A DNA stretch of 64,000 bases from Sinorhizobium sp. B11 (GCA_039725955.1 CP091034.1:682001-746000), one strand, 5' to 3'. Positions 44,558 through 53,612 are shown, counted from the stretch's first letter. Numbers and translations: made by a program. Notes: generated from the sequence alone by a model not told the origin.

Positions 44558-44603
44558 AGCAATTCCAGCAAAAGTGCATCGTGGTTTTGCGTCCGGAATT
44601 GCG
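44558..44603. repeat. Palindromic intergenic repeat, tandem copy 2
   Basis: A perfect 46-bp direct copy of 44499-44544 with a period of 59 bases. The 13-base gap is TCAAAACCAGGCT. It ends seven bases before the stop of the convergent quinone oxidoreductase gene, and the pair could act as a bidirectional terminator. Confidence 0.85.
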
Positions 44604-44610
44604 GTGATCG

Positions 44611-45597
44611 TCAGATGTCGACGACCACCTTGCCTTCAGCCTGCCGGCTTTCGAGCAGCCGGTAGGCTTCGTCCACGTCTCCAAGCGCAAATTGCCGCCG
44701 GTCGAGATTCGGCATCAGCGAGCCCGCTTCCACGCGTGATGCGACCTGCTTCAGGATCTCGCCATGATGGGCGCGATCTTCACCCGTCAGCAGCGGTGCC
44801 AGCGTGAACACGCCGGAATAGGTCGCGCCCTTGAACGACAATGGTGCCAGCGAATGCGTGCCCCAGCCCAGGCTGGTGACGACATGGCCGAACTTGGCGA
44901 CAGCCTGGAAGGCGGCGTCGAGCCCCTTGCCACCGATCGTGTCATAGACGATGTCGAAGCCTTTTCCGTCGGTGTACCGGGCAACATAATCTTCCGTAGT
45001 CTCCTTGGCATGGTCGATCGGCGTTGCCCCGATGCTGCGGATATATTCGGCCTTCGAACCGCCATCGACGGCAAAGACTTGGGCACCGGCAGCAGCCGCC
45101 ATCTGCACGGCGATATGGCCGACGCCGCCACCACCGCCGATGACCAGCACCTTTTGTCCGGCTTTCACCTGGGTACGTTCCGCCAGGCCTTCCCAGGCGG
45201 TAATTGCAATCAGCGGCAAGGCCGCTGCCTCACGCATGGAGAGATTGCGCGGCTTGAGGGCCACGAGATCGGCATCGACGGCCGCAAATTCGGCAAGCGA
45301 TCCCTGCAGGCCGCCGACACCACCGGTCATGCCATAGACTTCGTCACCAGGGCGAAAGCCTTCGACGCTTGGGCCGACCGTTTCCACGATACCTGCCATA
45401 TCGATGCCGAGGATGGCGGGCAGGGGGTGACGGGCATGCGCGGCCTCGCCGGCCCGGATCTTCAGATCCAGCGGATTGAGTGCGGCCGCCTTGATGCGGA
45501 CGAGGATCTGGCCGGCCTGGGGCGATGGCCTTGCGATATCGGCAATCTTGAATTCTGAATTCTGCGCCTCGATAAGCGCGGCTTTCATCGTGCTCAT
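44611..45597 (-). CDS. Zinc-independent MDR/quinone oxidoreductase
   Basis: A 328-residue medium-chain dehydrogenase of the quinone oxidoreductase class. The N-terminal GroES-like part (AALNPLDLKIRAGE) lacks catalytic zinc ligands; the Rossmann part has VLVIGGGGGVGHIAVQMAAAAGA. It reduces quinones or enones with NADPH. AAGGAG six bases upstream fixes the ATG at 45597. It is divergent from a LysR gene, with about 100 bases between, so regulation by that LysR is likely. Confidence 0.9.
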   Translation of the reverse strand: MSTMKAALIEAQNSEFKIADIARPSPQAGQILVRIKAAALNPLDLKIRAGEAAHARHPLPAILGIDMAGIVETVGPSVEGFRPGDEVYGMTGGVGGLQGSLAEFAAVDADLVALKPRNLSMREAAALPLIAITAWEGLAERTQVKAGQKVLVIGGGGGVGHIAVQMAAAAGAQVFAVDGGSKAEYIRSIGATPIDHAKETTEDYVARYTDGKGFDIVYDTIGGKGLDAAFQAVAKFGHVVTSLGWGTHSLAPLSFKGATYSGVFTLAPLLTGEDRAHHGEILKQVASRVEAGSLMPNLDRRQFALGDVDEAYRLLESRQAEGKVVVDI

Positions 45598-45700
45598 GGA
45601 ACTCTCCTTGGTTTGTTGGACGCAGAATGCCTCATTGAATTATGAATGAAAATGAAAGATACAGAATGAAGATCATGCAATTTTGTTTGAGGATAGGCTG

Positions 45701-46552
45701 TTGGAATGGAGCGATCTCAAACTCTTCCTCGCAATCGCACGCCTCGGAACACTCGGTGCCGCGGCGCGCAGCCTCGGGCTGACGCAGCCCACCATGGGTC
45801 GCCGTCTCCGAGCGCTTGAGACCTCGCTTGGCCAGACGCTCTTCCAGCGCACAGCCGACGGTTTTGTCCTGACCGATGAAGGCACGACTGTCTTCGCCCA
45901 TGCCGAGCGCATGGAAGAGGAAGCACTCGGGCTGGAGCGCGAGCTCGCCGGCCAGAGCAGGCAGCTCGACGGCTTGCTGCGGCTTTCCTCGTCGGACTGG
46001 TTCGGCGCCCATGTTCTTTCACCGGTGCTTGCCGAGTTCTCTGCTGCCTATCCCAAGGTCGTCATCGAACTGCTGACTGACAGCCGGCTTCTCAGCCTCT
46101 CACGCCGGGAAGCCGATATCGTCTTCCGGATTGCGCCTTTCACCGAGGCCGAGGTCATATCCCGCAAGCTGCTGCATATCGACTATGGTCTCTATATCCG
46201 CCGCGGTCTGCCGCATCCTGAGGCGGGCGATGGTAAAGGCGCCCGGCTCGTCACAATGGACGAGGCCTTCGGCGGCATGCCCGATGTCGGCTGGTTGCAG
46301 CGGCAGTTGCCAAAGGCGGATATCGCCATGCGCAGCAATAACCGCGACGTGCAGGCGACACTCTGTGCCAGAGGCGCCGGTCTTGCCGTCCTGCCGCGCC
46401 CGCTTGGAGACGCCATCCCGGCGATCGAACCTGTCGATCTCGGCGAGCCGCCGCCAGGTCGCGATACCTGGGTTGGTTATCACCGCGATATGAAGCGGCT
46501 GGCGCGGCTGAGGGCGCTTCTCGATCTCGTCATCGAGAGGCTGGCACAATAG
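45701..46552 (+). CDS. LysR-family transcriptional regulator
   Basis: A 283-residue LysR protein. HTH: EWSDLKLFLAIARLGTLGAAARSLGLTQPTMGRRLRALETSLG; then the effector domain. No ATG is placed well; TTG at 45701 (GAGG eight bases upstream) gives the usual LysR start, and a TTG at 45683 is also in frame. It is divergent from the quinone oxidoreductase gene and convergent with the next LysR gene, with a nine-base gap. Confidence 0.87.
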   Translation: MEWSDLKLFLAIARLGTLGAAARSLGLTQPTMGRRLRALETSLGQTLFQRTADGFVLTDEGTTVFAHAERMEEEALGLERELAGQSRQLDGLLRLSSSDWFGAHVLSPVLAEFSAAYPKVVIELLTDSRLLSLSRREADIVFRIAPFTEAEVISRKLLHIDYGLYIRRGLPHPEAGDGKGARLVTMDEAFGGMPDVGWLQRQLPKADIAMRSNNRDVQATLCARGAGLAVLPRPLGDAIPAIEPVDLGEPPPGRDTWVGYHRDMKRLARLRALLDLVIERLAQ

Positions 46553-46561
46553 TCGCCCGCT

Positions 46562-47458
46562 TCAGCGCTCCCAATAGGGGACCGGACCGTAAAGCTCGGC
46601 CAGAAAATCGATGAACAACCGAACCTTGGCCGGCAAAAACTGGCGGCTCGGATAGACTGCGGAGAGGGTCACATTGTGCGAGCCCTCGTAGGCCGGCAGC
46701 ACCTGTATGAGCTTGCCGTTTTTCAGCTCTTCGCCGATATCCCATGTGGAGCGCAGCGCAATGCCGAGCCCGGCAATGACAGTTTCGCGGATCACTTCGC
46801 TGGAATTGGTGATCAGCATGCCCTCGGGCCGCAGGCTGAAGGCGCCGTCCGGTCCATCCAGCCGCCAGACGTCATTGTTATGGGCGGGCAGACAGCGGTG
46901 CTGCTTCAGCTCTTCGATATGTTTGGGCATGCCATGAGCGGCGATGTAGTCGGGCGAGGCGCAGAGCACGCGGCGCACAGGGGCCAGCCGCCGCGCCACG
47001 AGACTGGAATCGGTGAGTTCCGCGATCCGGATGGCGAGATCGAAGCCGCCGCCGACGATGTCGCTGAATTCATCGGTCAGCACCAGATTGATCGCCAGCT
47101 CCGGATGCGCCTCCATGAAGGCTTTCAGATATGGCGCGATATGCATGCGGCCGAAGGAAGTGGGGGCGGAAATTTTCAGCGTGCCGTGCATCTGCGCCGA
47201 GCGGCCGGATATATAGAATTCTGCTTCCTCCAGCCCCGCCAGAATGCCGAGGACGCGGTCGTAGAAACCCTGGCCGGCTTCAGTCAGCGAAATCTGTCGC
47301 GTCGTACGTTGCAAAAGCCGCGTGCCCAACCGGTCCTCCAGCCGCTTGATGCGCTTGGAAACGACAGCAGGGGAAAAGCCGAGCGCGCGGCCGGCGAGCG
47401 ACATGCTGCCGGTTGAAACGACCTTGGCAAAGATTTCGAGATCACCCAGATTGGTCAT
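46562..47458 (-). CDS. LysR-family transcriptional regulator
   Basis: A 298-residue LysR protein (CrgA/DmlR-like). HTH: LEIFAKVVSTGSMSLAGRALGFSPAVVSKRIKRLEDRLGTRLLQRTTRQISLTEAG in the first 65 residues, then the effector domain. It is divergent from glcDEF with 136 bases between. It may therefore replace the GntR-type GlcC known from E. coli as regulator of glycolate use; this is inference. Confidence 0.87.
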   Translation of the reverse strand: MTNLGDLEIFAKVVSTGSMSLAGRALGFSPAVVSKRIKRLEDRLGTRLLQRTTRQISLTEAGQGFYDRVLGILAGLEEAEFYISGRSAQMHGTLKISAPTSFGRMHIAPYLKAFMEAHPELAINLVLTDEFSDIVGGGFDLAIRIAELTDSSLVARRLAPVRRVLCASPDYIAAHGMPKHIEELKQHRCLPAHNNDVWRLDGPDGAFSLRPEGMLITNSSEVIRETVIAGLGIALRSTWDIGEELKNGKLIQVLPAYEGSHNVTLSAVYPSRQFLPAKVRLFIDFLAELYGPVPYWER

Positions 47459-47594
47459 AAGCTTTTATAACTTTTTCCCTTTTGGCATAAGTGCTTAACA
47501 TTTGCGCCAGTATCGGGAAAGTGCTAAGCCGAAAGAACCGGTTGCAGGGAGGATTTGTCACCGGTTTCCGTCATGTTGGCCGAGGGAGAACGCC

Positions 47595-49034
47595 ATGTCC
47601 GACGCCATTTCGTTCCTCGCTCCGCGTCCTGACGTTCTGGCGCGCCGCAAGGAAATCGTTGCCGATCTCGTCGATCTCCTGCCGCGGGAATGCCTGATCC
47701 ACGAAGCGCGCGAACTCGTGCCTTTCGAGACGGATGCTTTCGTCTCCTATCGCCGCCTGCCGCTCGCCGTTGCCTTGCCGCGTTCGACCGCGGAAGTGGC
47801 GGCCGTGATGAAATACTGTCATCGCTATGGCATCCCGGTCGTCCCGCGCGGCGCCGGCACCTCACTCTCGGGCGGCGCCATCCCGCAGGAAGATGCCGTC
47901 GTGCTCGGCCTGTCGAAGATGAACCGCATCCTCGAAGTCGATTTTGCCAACCGCTGCGCTGTCGTTCAGGCCGGTGTGACCAATCTCAATATCTCCGAAG
48001 CAGTCTCGGCGGACGGTTTCTTCTATGCGCCTGATCCGAGCTCGCAGCTTGCCTGCACGATTGGCGGCAATATCGGCATGAATTCCGGTGGTGCGCACTG
48101 TCTGAAATACGGTGTCACGACCAACAACCTGCTCGGCGTCAAGATGGTGCTGACCGATGGCACGGTCATCGAACTCGGCGGCAAGGCGCTCGATGCCGCA
48201 GGCTACGATCTGCTCGGCCTGGTCTGTGGCCATGAGGGCCAGCTCGGCATCGTCACGGAAGCGACGGTGCGCCTGATCGCCAAGCCGGAGGGCGCCCGTC
48301 CTGTGCTGTTCGGTTTCGAAAGCTCGGAAGAGGCCGGCCGCTGTGTCGCCGATGTCATCGCCGCTGGCATCATCCCCGTCGCCATCGAATTCATGGACAA
48401 GCCGGCGATCGAGATCTGCGAAGCCTTCGCCCACGCCGGCTATCCCCTCGATGTCGGCGCGCTCTTGATCGTTGAGGTCGAGGGATCGGAAGCGGAAATG
48501 GACGATATGCTGAAAAGCATCGTGGAGATCGCTCGCAAACACGGCGTCAGGACCGTGCGCGAATGCCAGTCGGCCACCGAAGCGGCGTTGATCTGGAAGG
48601 GACGCAAGTCGGCCTTCGGCGCCACCGGTCGCATTGCCGATTACATCTGCATGGATGGCACCGTGCCCCTGAGCCAACTGTCTTTCGTGCTGCAGCGCAC
48701 CTCGGAAATCGTTGCCTCTTATGGCCTGCGCGTCGCCAATGTCTTCCATGCCGGCGATGGCAATATGCACCCGCTGATCCTCTTCAATGCCAATGATCCC
48801 GAGGATGCCGCCAGGGCCGAAGCGGCCGGCAACGATATCCTCAGGCTCTGCGTCGATGCCGGTGGTTGCCTGACCGGCGAACATGGCGTCGGCATCGAAA
48901 AACGCGACCTGATGCGCCATCAATATTCCGATGTCGATCTCGCCCAGCAGATGGCAGCGCGATCAGCCTTCGATCCGCAATGGCTGCTGAACCCGTCAAA
49001 AGTCTTCCCGCTCGAGGGGCGTTCGGCCGCATGA
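47595..49034 (+). CDS. glcD: Glycolate oxidase, FAD subunit
   Basis: A 479-residue FAD-linked oxidase. The PCMH FAD-binding domain has VVPRGAGTSLSGGAIPQEDAVVLG and TIGGNIGMNSGGAHCLKYG; the C-terminal substrate domain has FHAGDGNMHPLI and GEHGVGIEKRDLM. It oxidises glycolate to glyoxylate, passing electrons through GlcE/GlcF to quinone. The ATG at 47595 follows GGGAGAACGCC. The stop overlaps the glcE start by four bases. Confidence 0.95.
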   Translation: MSDAISFLAPRPDVLARRKEIVADLVDLLPRECLIHEARELVPFETDAFVSYRRLPLAVALPRSTAEVAAVMKYCHRYGIPVVPRGAGTSLSGGAIPQEDAVVLGLSKMNRILEVDFANRCAVVQAGVTNLNISEAVSADGFFYAPDPSSQLACTIGGNIGMNSGGAHCLKYGVTTNNLLGVKMVLTDGTVIELGGKALDAAGYDLLGLVCGHEGQLGIVTEATVRLIAKPEGARPVLFGFESSEEAGRCVADVIAAGIIPVAIEFMDKPAIEICEAFAHAGYPLDVGALLIVEVEGSEAEMDDMLKSIVEIARKHGVRTVRECQSATEAALIWKGRKSAFGATGRIADYICMDGTVPLSQLSFVLQRTSEIVASYGLRVANVFHAGDGNMHPLILFNANDPEDAARAEAAGNDILRLCVDAGGCLTGEHGVGIEKRDLMRHQYSDVDLAQQMAARSAFDPQWLLNPSKVFPLEGRSAA

Positions 49035-50236
49035 TCGATCTGGTGCCGGCAAGCGAAGAGGAAGCTGCGGCCATCATCCGCGCGCATGCGCAAGAGGGTA
49101 GGGCGCTTGCCATCAGCGGCGGCGATACGCGCTCGGGTTTCGGCAATGCAGTCGAGGCGGAGGCCCGCATGCGCTCGATCGCCCTCTCCGGCATCGTCGC
49201 CTATAATCCCGGCGAGATGGTGATGACAGCAAGAGCGGGCACGCCGATCGCCGAGGTCGAGGCGGCCCTTGCCGAAAACGGCCAGATGATGGCCTTCGAG
49301 CCCATGGACCACCGCGCCCTGATGGGCACGTCGGGCGAACCGACGATCGGCGGCGTCTTTGCCGCCAATGTCTCAGGTCCGCGCCGGCTCGTGGCGGGAG
49401 CGGCGCGCGACAGCCTGCTCGGCATCCGTTTCGTCAATGGCAAGGGCGAGATCGTCAAGGCCGGCGGCCGCGTAATGAAGAATGTCACCGGCCTCGACCT
49501 GGTGAAGCTGCTTTCCGGCTCGCACGGCACGCTCGGTTTCCTCACTGAAGTGACCTTCCGCGTGCCGCCACGCCCCAAGGCCGAGGAAACCGTCGTCATC
49601 TCCGGCCTCAATGATGCCGAAGCCGCAAATGCGATGGCGGCAGCCATGGCCCTGCCCATGGAAGTCTCGGGCGCTGCTCATCTACCCTTGACCGTCACCT
49701 GGAAATTCCTCGGCGGCGAGTTGCCGGAGGGAGAGGCAACAGTGCTGCGCATCGAGGGCCTGCCTGGTTCTGTAGACGCGCGGGCGGACAAGCTCCTGTC
49801 GGCCATGGTGCCCTTCGGCCACGCCGCAAGGCTCGGGCAGACGGCGAGCCGTCAGCTCTGGCAGGAAATCCGTGATGTCGCCCCCTATGCCGATCAAACG
49901 CAGCGACCTGTCTGGCGCGTGTCGGTCGCACCTGATATCGGCCACCAGCTGGTCGCGGCGTTAAGGCTCGAAGCTGGGGTCGATGCGTTCTACGACTGGC
50001 AGGGGGGGCTCGTCTGGATGCGCATGGAGGCCGATCCCGAGGCCGATCTCCTCCGCCGTTTCGTCAAGGCGCTCGGCGGTGGCCACACGACGCTGATCCG
50101 CGCCCCGGCCGGTGCGAGAGCCGCGATATCGGCCTTCCATCCCGAGGAAGAGGCCGTGGCCTTGCTGTCGCGTCGGGTGAAAGAAAGCTTCGACCCGGCG
50201 GGGATACTTAATCCGGGCAAGATGGCGAGACACTGA
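49031..50236 (+). CDS. glcE: Glycolate oxidase, second FAD-binding subunit
   Basis: A 401-residue PCMH-type FAD protein, shorter than GlcD. It has MGTSGEPTIGGVFAANVSGPRRLVAGAARDSLLG and VMKNVTGLDLVKLLSGSHGTLGF. The C-terminal end FDPAGILNPGKM is shared with GlcD-like proteins. It forms the oxidase complex with GlcD and GlcF. The ATG lies in the ATGA overlap with glcD; glcF begins one base after its stop. Confidence 0.94.
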   Translation: MIDLVPASEEEAAAIIRAHAQEGRALAISGGDTRSGFGNAVEAEARMRSIALSGIVAYNPGEMVMTARAGTPIAEVEAALAENGQMMAFEPMDHRALMGTSGEPTIGGVFAANVSGPRRLVAGAARDSLLGIRFVNGKGEIVKAGGRVMKNVTGLDLVKLLSGSHGTLGFLTEVTFRVPPRPKAEETVVISGLNDAEAANAMAAAMALPMEVSGAAHLPLTVTWKFLGGELPEGEATVLRIEGLPGSVDARADKLLSAMVPFGHAARLGQTASRQLWQEIRDVAPYADQTQRPVWRVSVAPDIGHQLVAALRLEAGVDAFYDWQGGLVWMRMEADPEADLLRRFVKALGGGHTTLIRAPAGARAAISAFHPEEEAVALLSRRVKESFDPAGILNPGKMARH

Positions 50237-50237
50237 A

Positions 50238-51548
50238 ATGCAGACCAACTTCACTCTCGCCCAGCTTGCCGATCCGCATGTGGCCGAATCCGAGCAGATC
50301 CTGCGCAAATGCGTCCATTGCGGTTTCTGCACCGCTACCTGTCCGACCTATGTCACCCTCGGCAACGAGCTCGACAGCCCGCGCGGACGCATCTATCTGA
50401 TCAAGGACATGCTGGAGAACGACCGTGCGGCCGATACCGAGGTCGTCACCCATATCGACCGCTGTCTTTCCTGCCTTGCCTGCACCACCACCTGTCCCTC
50501 CGGCGTCGACTACATGCATCTGGTCGACCATGCGCGGGCTCACATCGAGAAGACCTATAAGCGGCCGGTCATGAACCGGCTGACGCGCGCCATTCTGGCG
50601 GCGGTGCTACCCTATCCCGGTCGCTTTCGCGCGGCCCTTGCGCTTGCCCGCATCGGCCGTCCGTTTGCCGGCATGCTGCGCGGCGAGGCGCGGAAGCCTT
50701 TTGCAGCCATGCTGGCGCTTGCGCCGTCAAGCGTTCCGGCACAATCGCCTTTCGCCCGGCCCGGTCGTCATCAGCCTCAGACCGAGCGTCACGGCCGCGT
50801 CGCGATCCTGACAGGTTGCGCGCAACCTGTTCTCGATCCCGCCATCAACGAGGCAACCATTCGGCTGCTGACGCGCCTGGGCGTCGAGGTCGTCGTGCCG
50901 GAAGGCGAGGCTTGCTGCGGCGCCCTGGTTCACCACATGGGCCGCGAAGAACAGGCGCTCGCCTCGGCGCGTTCCAATATCGATGTCTGGATCCGCGAGA
51001 TCGAGGCTGGCGGCCTCGACGCGATCATCATCACCGCCTCCGGCTGCGGCACGACGATCAAGGATTACGGTCACATGCTGCGCCTCGACCCTGCCTATGC
51101 CGGCAAGGCGGCGCGCGTGTCGGCGCTTGCGAAGGACATCACCGAATATCTGGCCGGCCTCGAACTGCCCGCTCACACGCCAAAAGGCATTACGGTTGCC
51201 TATCATTCAGCCTGTTCGATGCAGCATGGCCAGAAGATCACCACCGCGCCGAAGCACCTGCTGAAGGCGGCCGGTTTCACCGTTCGCGATCCGGCCGAAG
51301 GCCATCTCTGCTGCGGCTCCGCCGGCACCTACAACATTCTGCAGCCGGATATTTCCGCAAGCCTTAGGGACCGCAAGGTCAGGAATATCGAAGCGACGAA
51401 ACCGGATATCATCGCCACGGGCAATATTGGCTGTATCACCCAGATCAGGTCGGGCACATCAATACCGATCCTGCACACTGTCGAGCTTCTGGACTGGGCG
51501 TACGGTGGTGCTGTGCCTGAAAAATTAAGGGATTTGCCGCTAGCCTGA
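50238..51548 (+). CDS. glcF: Glycolate oxidase, iron-sulfur subunit
   Basis: A 436-residue protein with two 4Fe-4S motifs, C25-x2-C28-x2-C31-x3-C35 and C76-x2-C79-x2-C82-x3-C86, and two CCG domains (GEACCGALVHHMG and HLCCGSAGTYNI). It transfers electrons from the flavin subunits to membrane quinone. It is the last gene of glcDEF. No glcB or glcA is next to it. Confidence 0.95.
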   Translation: MQTNFTLAQLADPHVAESEQILRKCVHCGFCTATCPTYVTLGNELDSPRGRIYLIKDMLENDRAADTEVVTHIDRCLSCLACTTTCPSGVDYMHLVDHARAHIEKTYKRPVMNRLTRAILAAVLPYPGRFRAALALARIGRPFAGMLRGEARKPFAAMLALAPSSVPAQSPFARPGRHQPQTERHGRVAILTGCAQPVLDPAINEATIRLLTRLGVEVVVPEGEACCGALVHHMGREEQALASARSNIDVWIREIEAGGLDAIIITASGCGTTIKDYGHMLRLDPAYAGKAARVSALAKDITEYLAGLELPAHTPKGITVAYHSACSMQHGQKITTAPKHLLKAAGFTVRDPAEGHLCCGSAGTYNILQPDISASLRDRKVRNIEATKPDIIATGNIGCITQIRSGTSIPILHTVELLDWAYGGAVPEKLRDLPLA

Positions 51549-51599
51549 ATACACCGATTCATTGGCCGATTTCGTGGGCCGATCTCAGGAGTTCTGGCT

Positions 51600-52040
51600 A
51601 TGTGGCGTGGATTGATGGTGCTTGCCGTATTGCTCGGCGCGGCTGGTGCGGCGCACGCAGACGGCCGCTATTTCTGTTCTGCAGACGACAAGGATGTGCG
51701 CTTCACGCTCGAAAGCGCTTTTGAAGATGGAGGCGGCCATCAGCTGATCCATTTCCGCGGTGCGCTGATGCTCAAGGACGACAATAAATCCAAGAATTTC
51801 GGCAAGCGGATCCTCGAATCGAAGGATTTGACGAACCGCTGGTCGCGTGATGGCGATCTGCGCCTGGAAGTCTTCACGACAGAAGGGGCCGACGCCGAAA
51901 GCGAGTCACTGGATCTCGCGGTTCTCGCAAGCCAGCACGGCAAGACCTCGCCGGATTTCGGCGGCACCTACAGCTTGCGGATCGAAGGCAGCACAAGCTT
52001 CTTCGTCGTCGAAGGCAAGGTGAGCTGCGGCAAGAAATAG
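51600..52040 (+). CDS. Secreted protein of unknown function
   Basis: A 146-residue protein with a signal peptide (MWRGLMVLAVLLGAAGAAHA, cleavage about residue 20). The mature part is DGRYFCSADDKDVRFTLESAFE, then FRGALMLKDDNKSKNFGKRILESKDLTNRWSRDGDLRLEVFTTE, and ends VVEGKVSCGKK. Two cysteines at its ends could form a disulfide. The pattern suggests a small beta-rich periplasmic protein. No family is recognised. It is 51 bases after glcF, so it may be in that transcript. Confidence 0.7.
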   Translation: MWRGLMVLAVLLGAAGAAHADGRYFCSADDKDVRFTLESAFEDGGGHQLIHFRGALMLKDDNKSKNFGKRILESKDLTNRWSRDGDLRLEVFTTEGADAESESLDLAVLASQHGKTSPDFGGTYSLRIEGSTSFFVVEGKVSCGKK

Positions 52041-52063
52041 TCCCGGACCTCTCTCCGTTTGAC

Positions 52064-52103
52064 GCAATTCCAGCGAAACCGCTGACACTTTTGCTGGAAT
52101 TGC
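52064..52103. repeat. Palindromic intergenic repeat (diverged copy)
   Basis: GCAATTCCAGC (52064-52074) and GCTGGAATTGC (52093-52103) form a perfect 11-bp inverted repeat with an 18-base loop. It shares its outer arms with the repeats at 44499-44603. It lies between convergent genes and may terminate both. Confidence 0.8.
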
Positions 52104-52109
52104 TCCGGA

Positions 52110-52820
52110 TCACCAGTGATAGGAGATACCGACATTGACCGCGTTGGTGACGATGTTCGTCTTCAGGCGGTCGCCGCTATCGATCGGAACATCGACGCGC
52201 GAATAGGTACCCTTGTATTCCACGAAGGTCGACCAGTTGTCGGTGACGCGGAAGTCGACGCCGGCCTGCGCCTGGAAGGTTACGCCGCCGAATTCGTAGT
52301 CGAAGGTCGTGCCCTGGGGACGGGTGACTTCGACATGCGGAATGTTCACGCCGACGCCGGCGCCAAGATAGGGGGTCCAGCGGCGAGCCGGGTCCTTGAA
52401 GCGATAGAGGCCGTTGACCGTCAGGAGATTCAGGCCGTCGGTGAATTCGAAATGCGTCCAGCCCGGTGAACGCGCCATGGTCTCGTCGTCGGCATAAACC
52501 TTGTCATGGGTGTAGTCGAGAGACACGCCCCAGTTCGGCAGATTGAAATCGCCCAGCCACCAGGTGACGCGACCGCCGTAGTAAGGCGGGCTGCCGAACG
52601 ACTTGCCTTCCCAGCCGGCGCTGAAGGAGGTGCCATCGGATACATCGATATGGCTATGCGGTGCCGTCTGGTAACCGCCATAGATGGAAAATTCCAGATC
52701 TTCAGCCGAAGCCGTGCCGGCCATCGATGCGAGAGCGGAAAACGCAAGGCCTGCCAGAAGCGAGGGGGCCAGAAGCGAGGTGGCCACGAGCGAGGTGGAA
52801 AGACGCAATGCATATGCCAT
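52110..52820 (-). CDS. Outer-membrane beta-barrel protein
   Basis: A 236-residue protein with a long signal peptide (about 39 residues, ending MAGTASA) and a beta-barrel (EDLEFSIYGGYQTAPHSHIDV, YYGGRVTWWLGDFNLPNWGVSLDYTHDKV, WTPYLGAGVGVNIPHVE) ending in the aromatic NVGISYHW that BamA recognises. It resembles the OMP_b-brl/opacity-like group. The signal peptide holds a threefold 15-bp repeat (52753-52797) coding TSLVA-TSLLA-PSLLA. Its function is not known; it may be a small porin or a PagL-like enzyme, but no such active site was checked. Confidence 0.82.
   Translation of the reverse strand: MAYALRLSTSLVATSLLAPSLLAGLAFSALASMAGTASAEDLEFSIYGGYQTAPHSHIDVSDGTSFSAGWEGKSFGSPPYYGGRVTWWLGDFNLPNWGVSLDYTHDKVYADDETMARSPGWTHFEFTDGLNLLTVNGLYRFKDPARRWTPYLGAGVGVNIPHVEVTRPQGTTFDYEFGGVTFQAQAGVDFRVTDNWSTFVEYKGTYSRVDVPIDSGDRLKTNIVTNAVNVGISYHW
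52753..52797. repeat. Three tandem 15-bp repeats inside a signal peptide
   Basis: Units at 52753-52767, 52768-52782 and 52783-52797 differ by one or two bases (GCCAGAAGCGAGGGG, GCCAGAAGCGAGGTG, GCCACGAGCGAGGTG on the plus strand). Each adds five residues to the hydrophobic core of the signal peptide of the beta-barrel protein. Confidence 0.9.
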
Positions 52821-52897
52821 TGAATATCCCCGAAATACCAGAAAGGTTATCGGTTCAATTCTGTGGCAGAGTTCTGTGTCACAATCTTAAAGGAGAA

Positions 52898-52920
52898 AAA
52901 GGCGCACCGGGTGCGCCTTT
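52898..52920 (-). terminator. Terminator of the first L,D-transpeptidase gene
   Basis: AAAGGCGCAC (52898-52907) and GTGCGCCTTT (52911-52920) form a 10-bp stem with a three-base loop. A-rich and T-rich flanks on both sides let it work in either direction; the minus-strand L,D-transpeptidase gene ends 20 bases before it. Confidence 0.85.
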
Positions 52921-52940
52921 ATTTTTATTGAATGTGTTGC

Positions 52941-53612
52941 TCAACCGCCAAACATGGTCCGCAGAATGTCGATACCCTTGTCCTGGAAGGCGACGTTGCC
53001 CTGCTTGTTGCCGGGGCCGACGACGATGACCTTGGTGCCGACGGAAACGCGGCTGTAAAGGTGCGAAACGTCGTCATTCATCATGCGGATGCAGCCGGAG
53101 GACATGTTGAGGCCGATCGTCCAGGGCTGGTTGGTGCCGTGAATGCGGAAGATCGTGTCGCGGCCGCCCTTGTAGAGATACATGGCGCGTGCACCGAGCG
53201 GATTGTCCGGGCCGCCGGGCTGGACGGCGGGAAGATTGTGGCCTTCGCGGGCCTCGCGGGCGCGCATCTCCGCCGGCGGTGTCCAGCTCGGCCATTCCGA
53301 CATGCGGCCGACCGTGACCACACCCGACCAGCCGAAACCATCACGGCCGACGCCGATGCCATAGCGCGTGGCGCGGTTGTTGCCTTCCACGAGGTAAAGG
53401 AACTTGTTGTTCGTATCGACGATGATCGTGCCGGGCTTCTCGCTGGTGGATAGACGAACCACGCGCTTGCGGAACTGCGGCTTGATCTCGCGGGTCTGCT
53501 TGACGCCACGCACGGCGTCCGTTGCCGTCATGACCGGTTCAGCGCTGACGGTCACAACCGTACAGGACAACGCAACGGCCGCCGCCGCTGCGAGCCTCAG
53601 AAATTGCTTCAT
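52941..53612 (-). CDS. L,D-transpeptidase (YkuD domain), copy 1
   Basis: A 223-residue exported protein. After a signal peptide (MKQFLRLAAAAAVALSCTVVTVSA) comes the YkuD domain with the catalytic HGTNQPW (His158) and SSGCIRM (Cys174). It makes 3-3 peptidoglycan cross-links or links proteins to peptidoglycan; Rhizobiales use many such enzymes for polar growth. The ATG at 53612 is preceded by AAGGAGAGGG. A paralogue lies directly upstream on the same strand. Confidence 0.92.
   Translation of the reverse strand: MKQFLRLAAAAAVALSCTVVTVSAEPVMTATDAVRGVKQTREIKPQFRKRVVRLSTSEKPGTIIVDTNNKFLYLVEGNNRATRYGIGVGRDGFGWSGVVTVGRMSEWPSWTPPAEMRAREAREGHNLPAVQPGGPDNPLGARAMYLYKGGRDTIFRIHGTNQPWTIGLNMSSGCIRMMNDDVSHLYSRVSVGTKVIVVGPGNKQGNVAFQDKGIDILRTMFGG

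Noticed and set aside
44499..44603. Possible CRISPR remnant (two identical 46-bp units)
   Set aside because: There are only two units, the gap is 13 bases, there is no cas gene, and the unit is a known kind of dispersed rhizobial palindrome.
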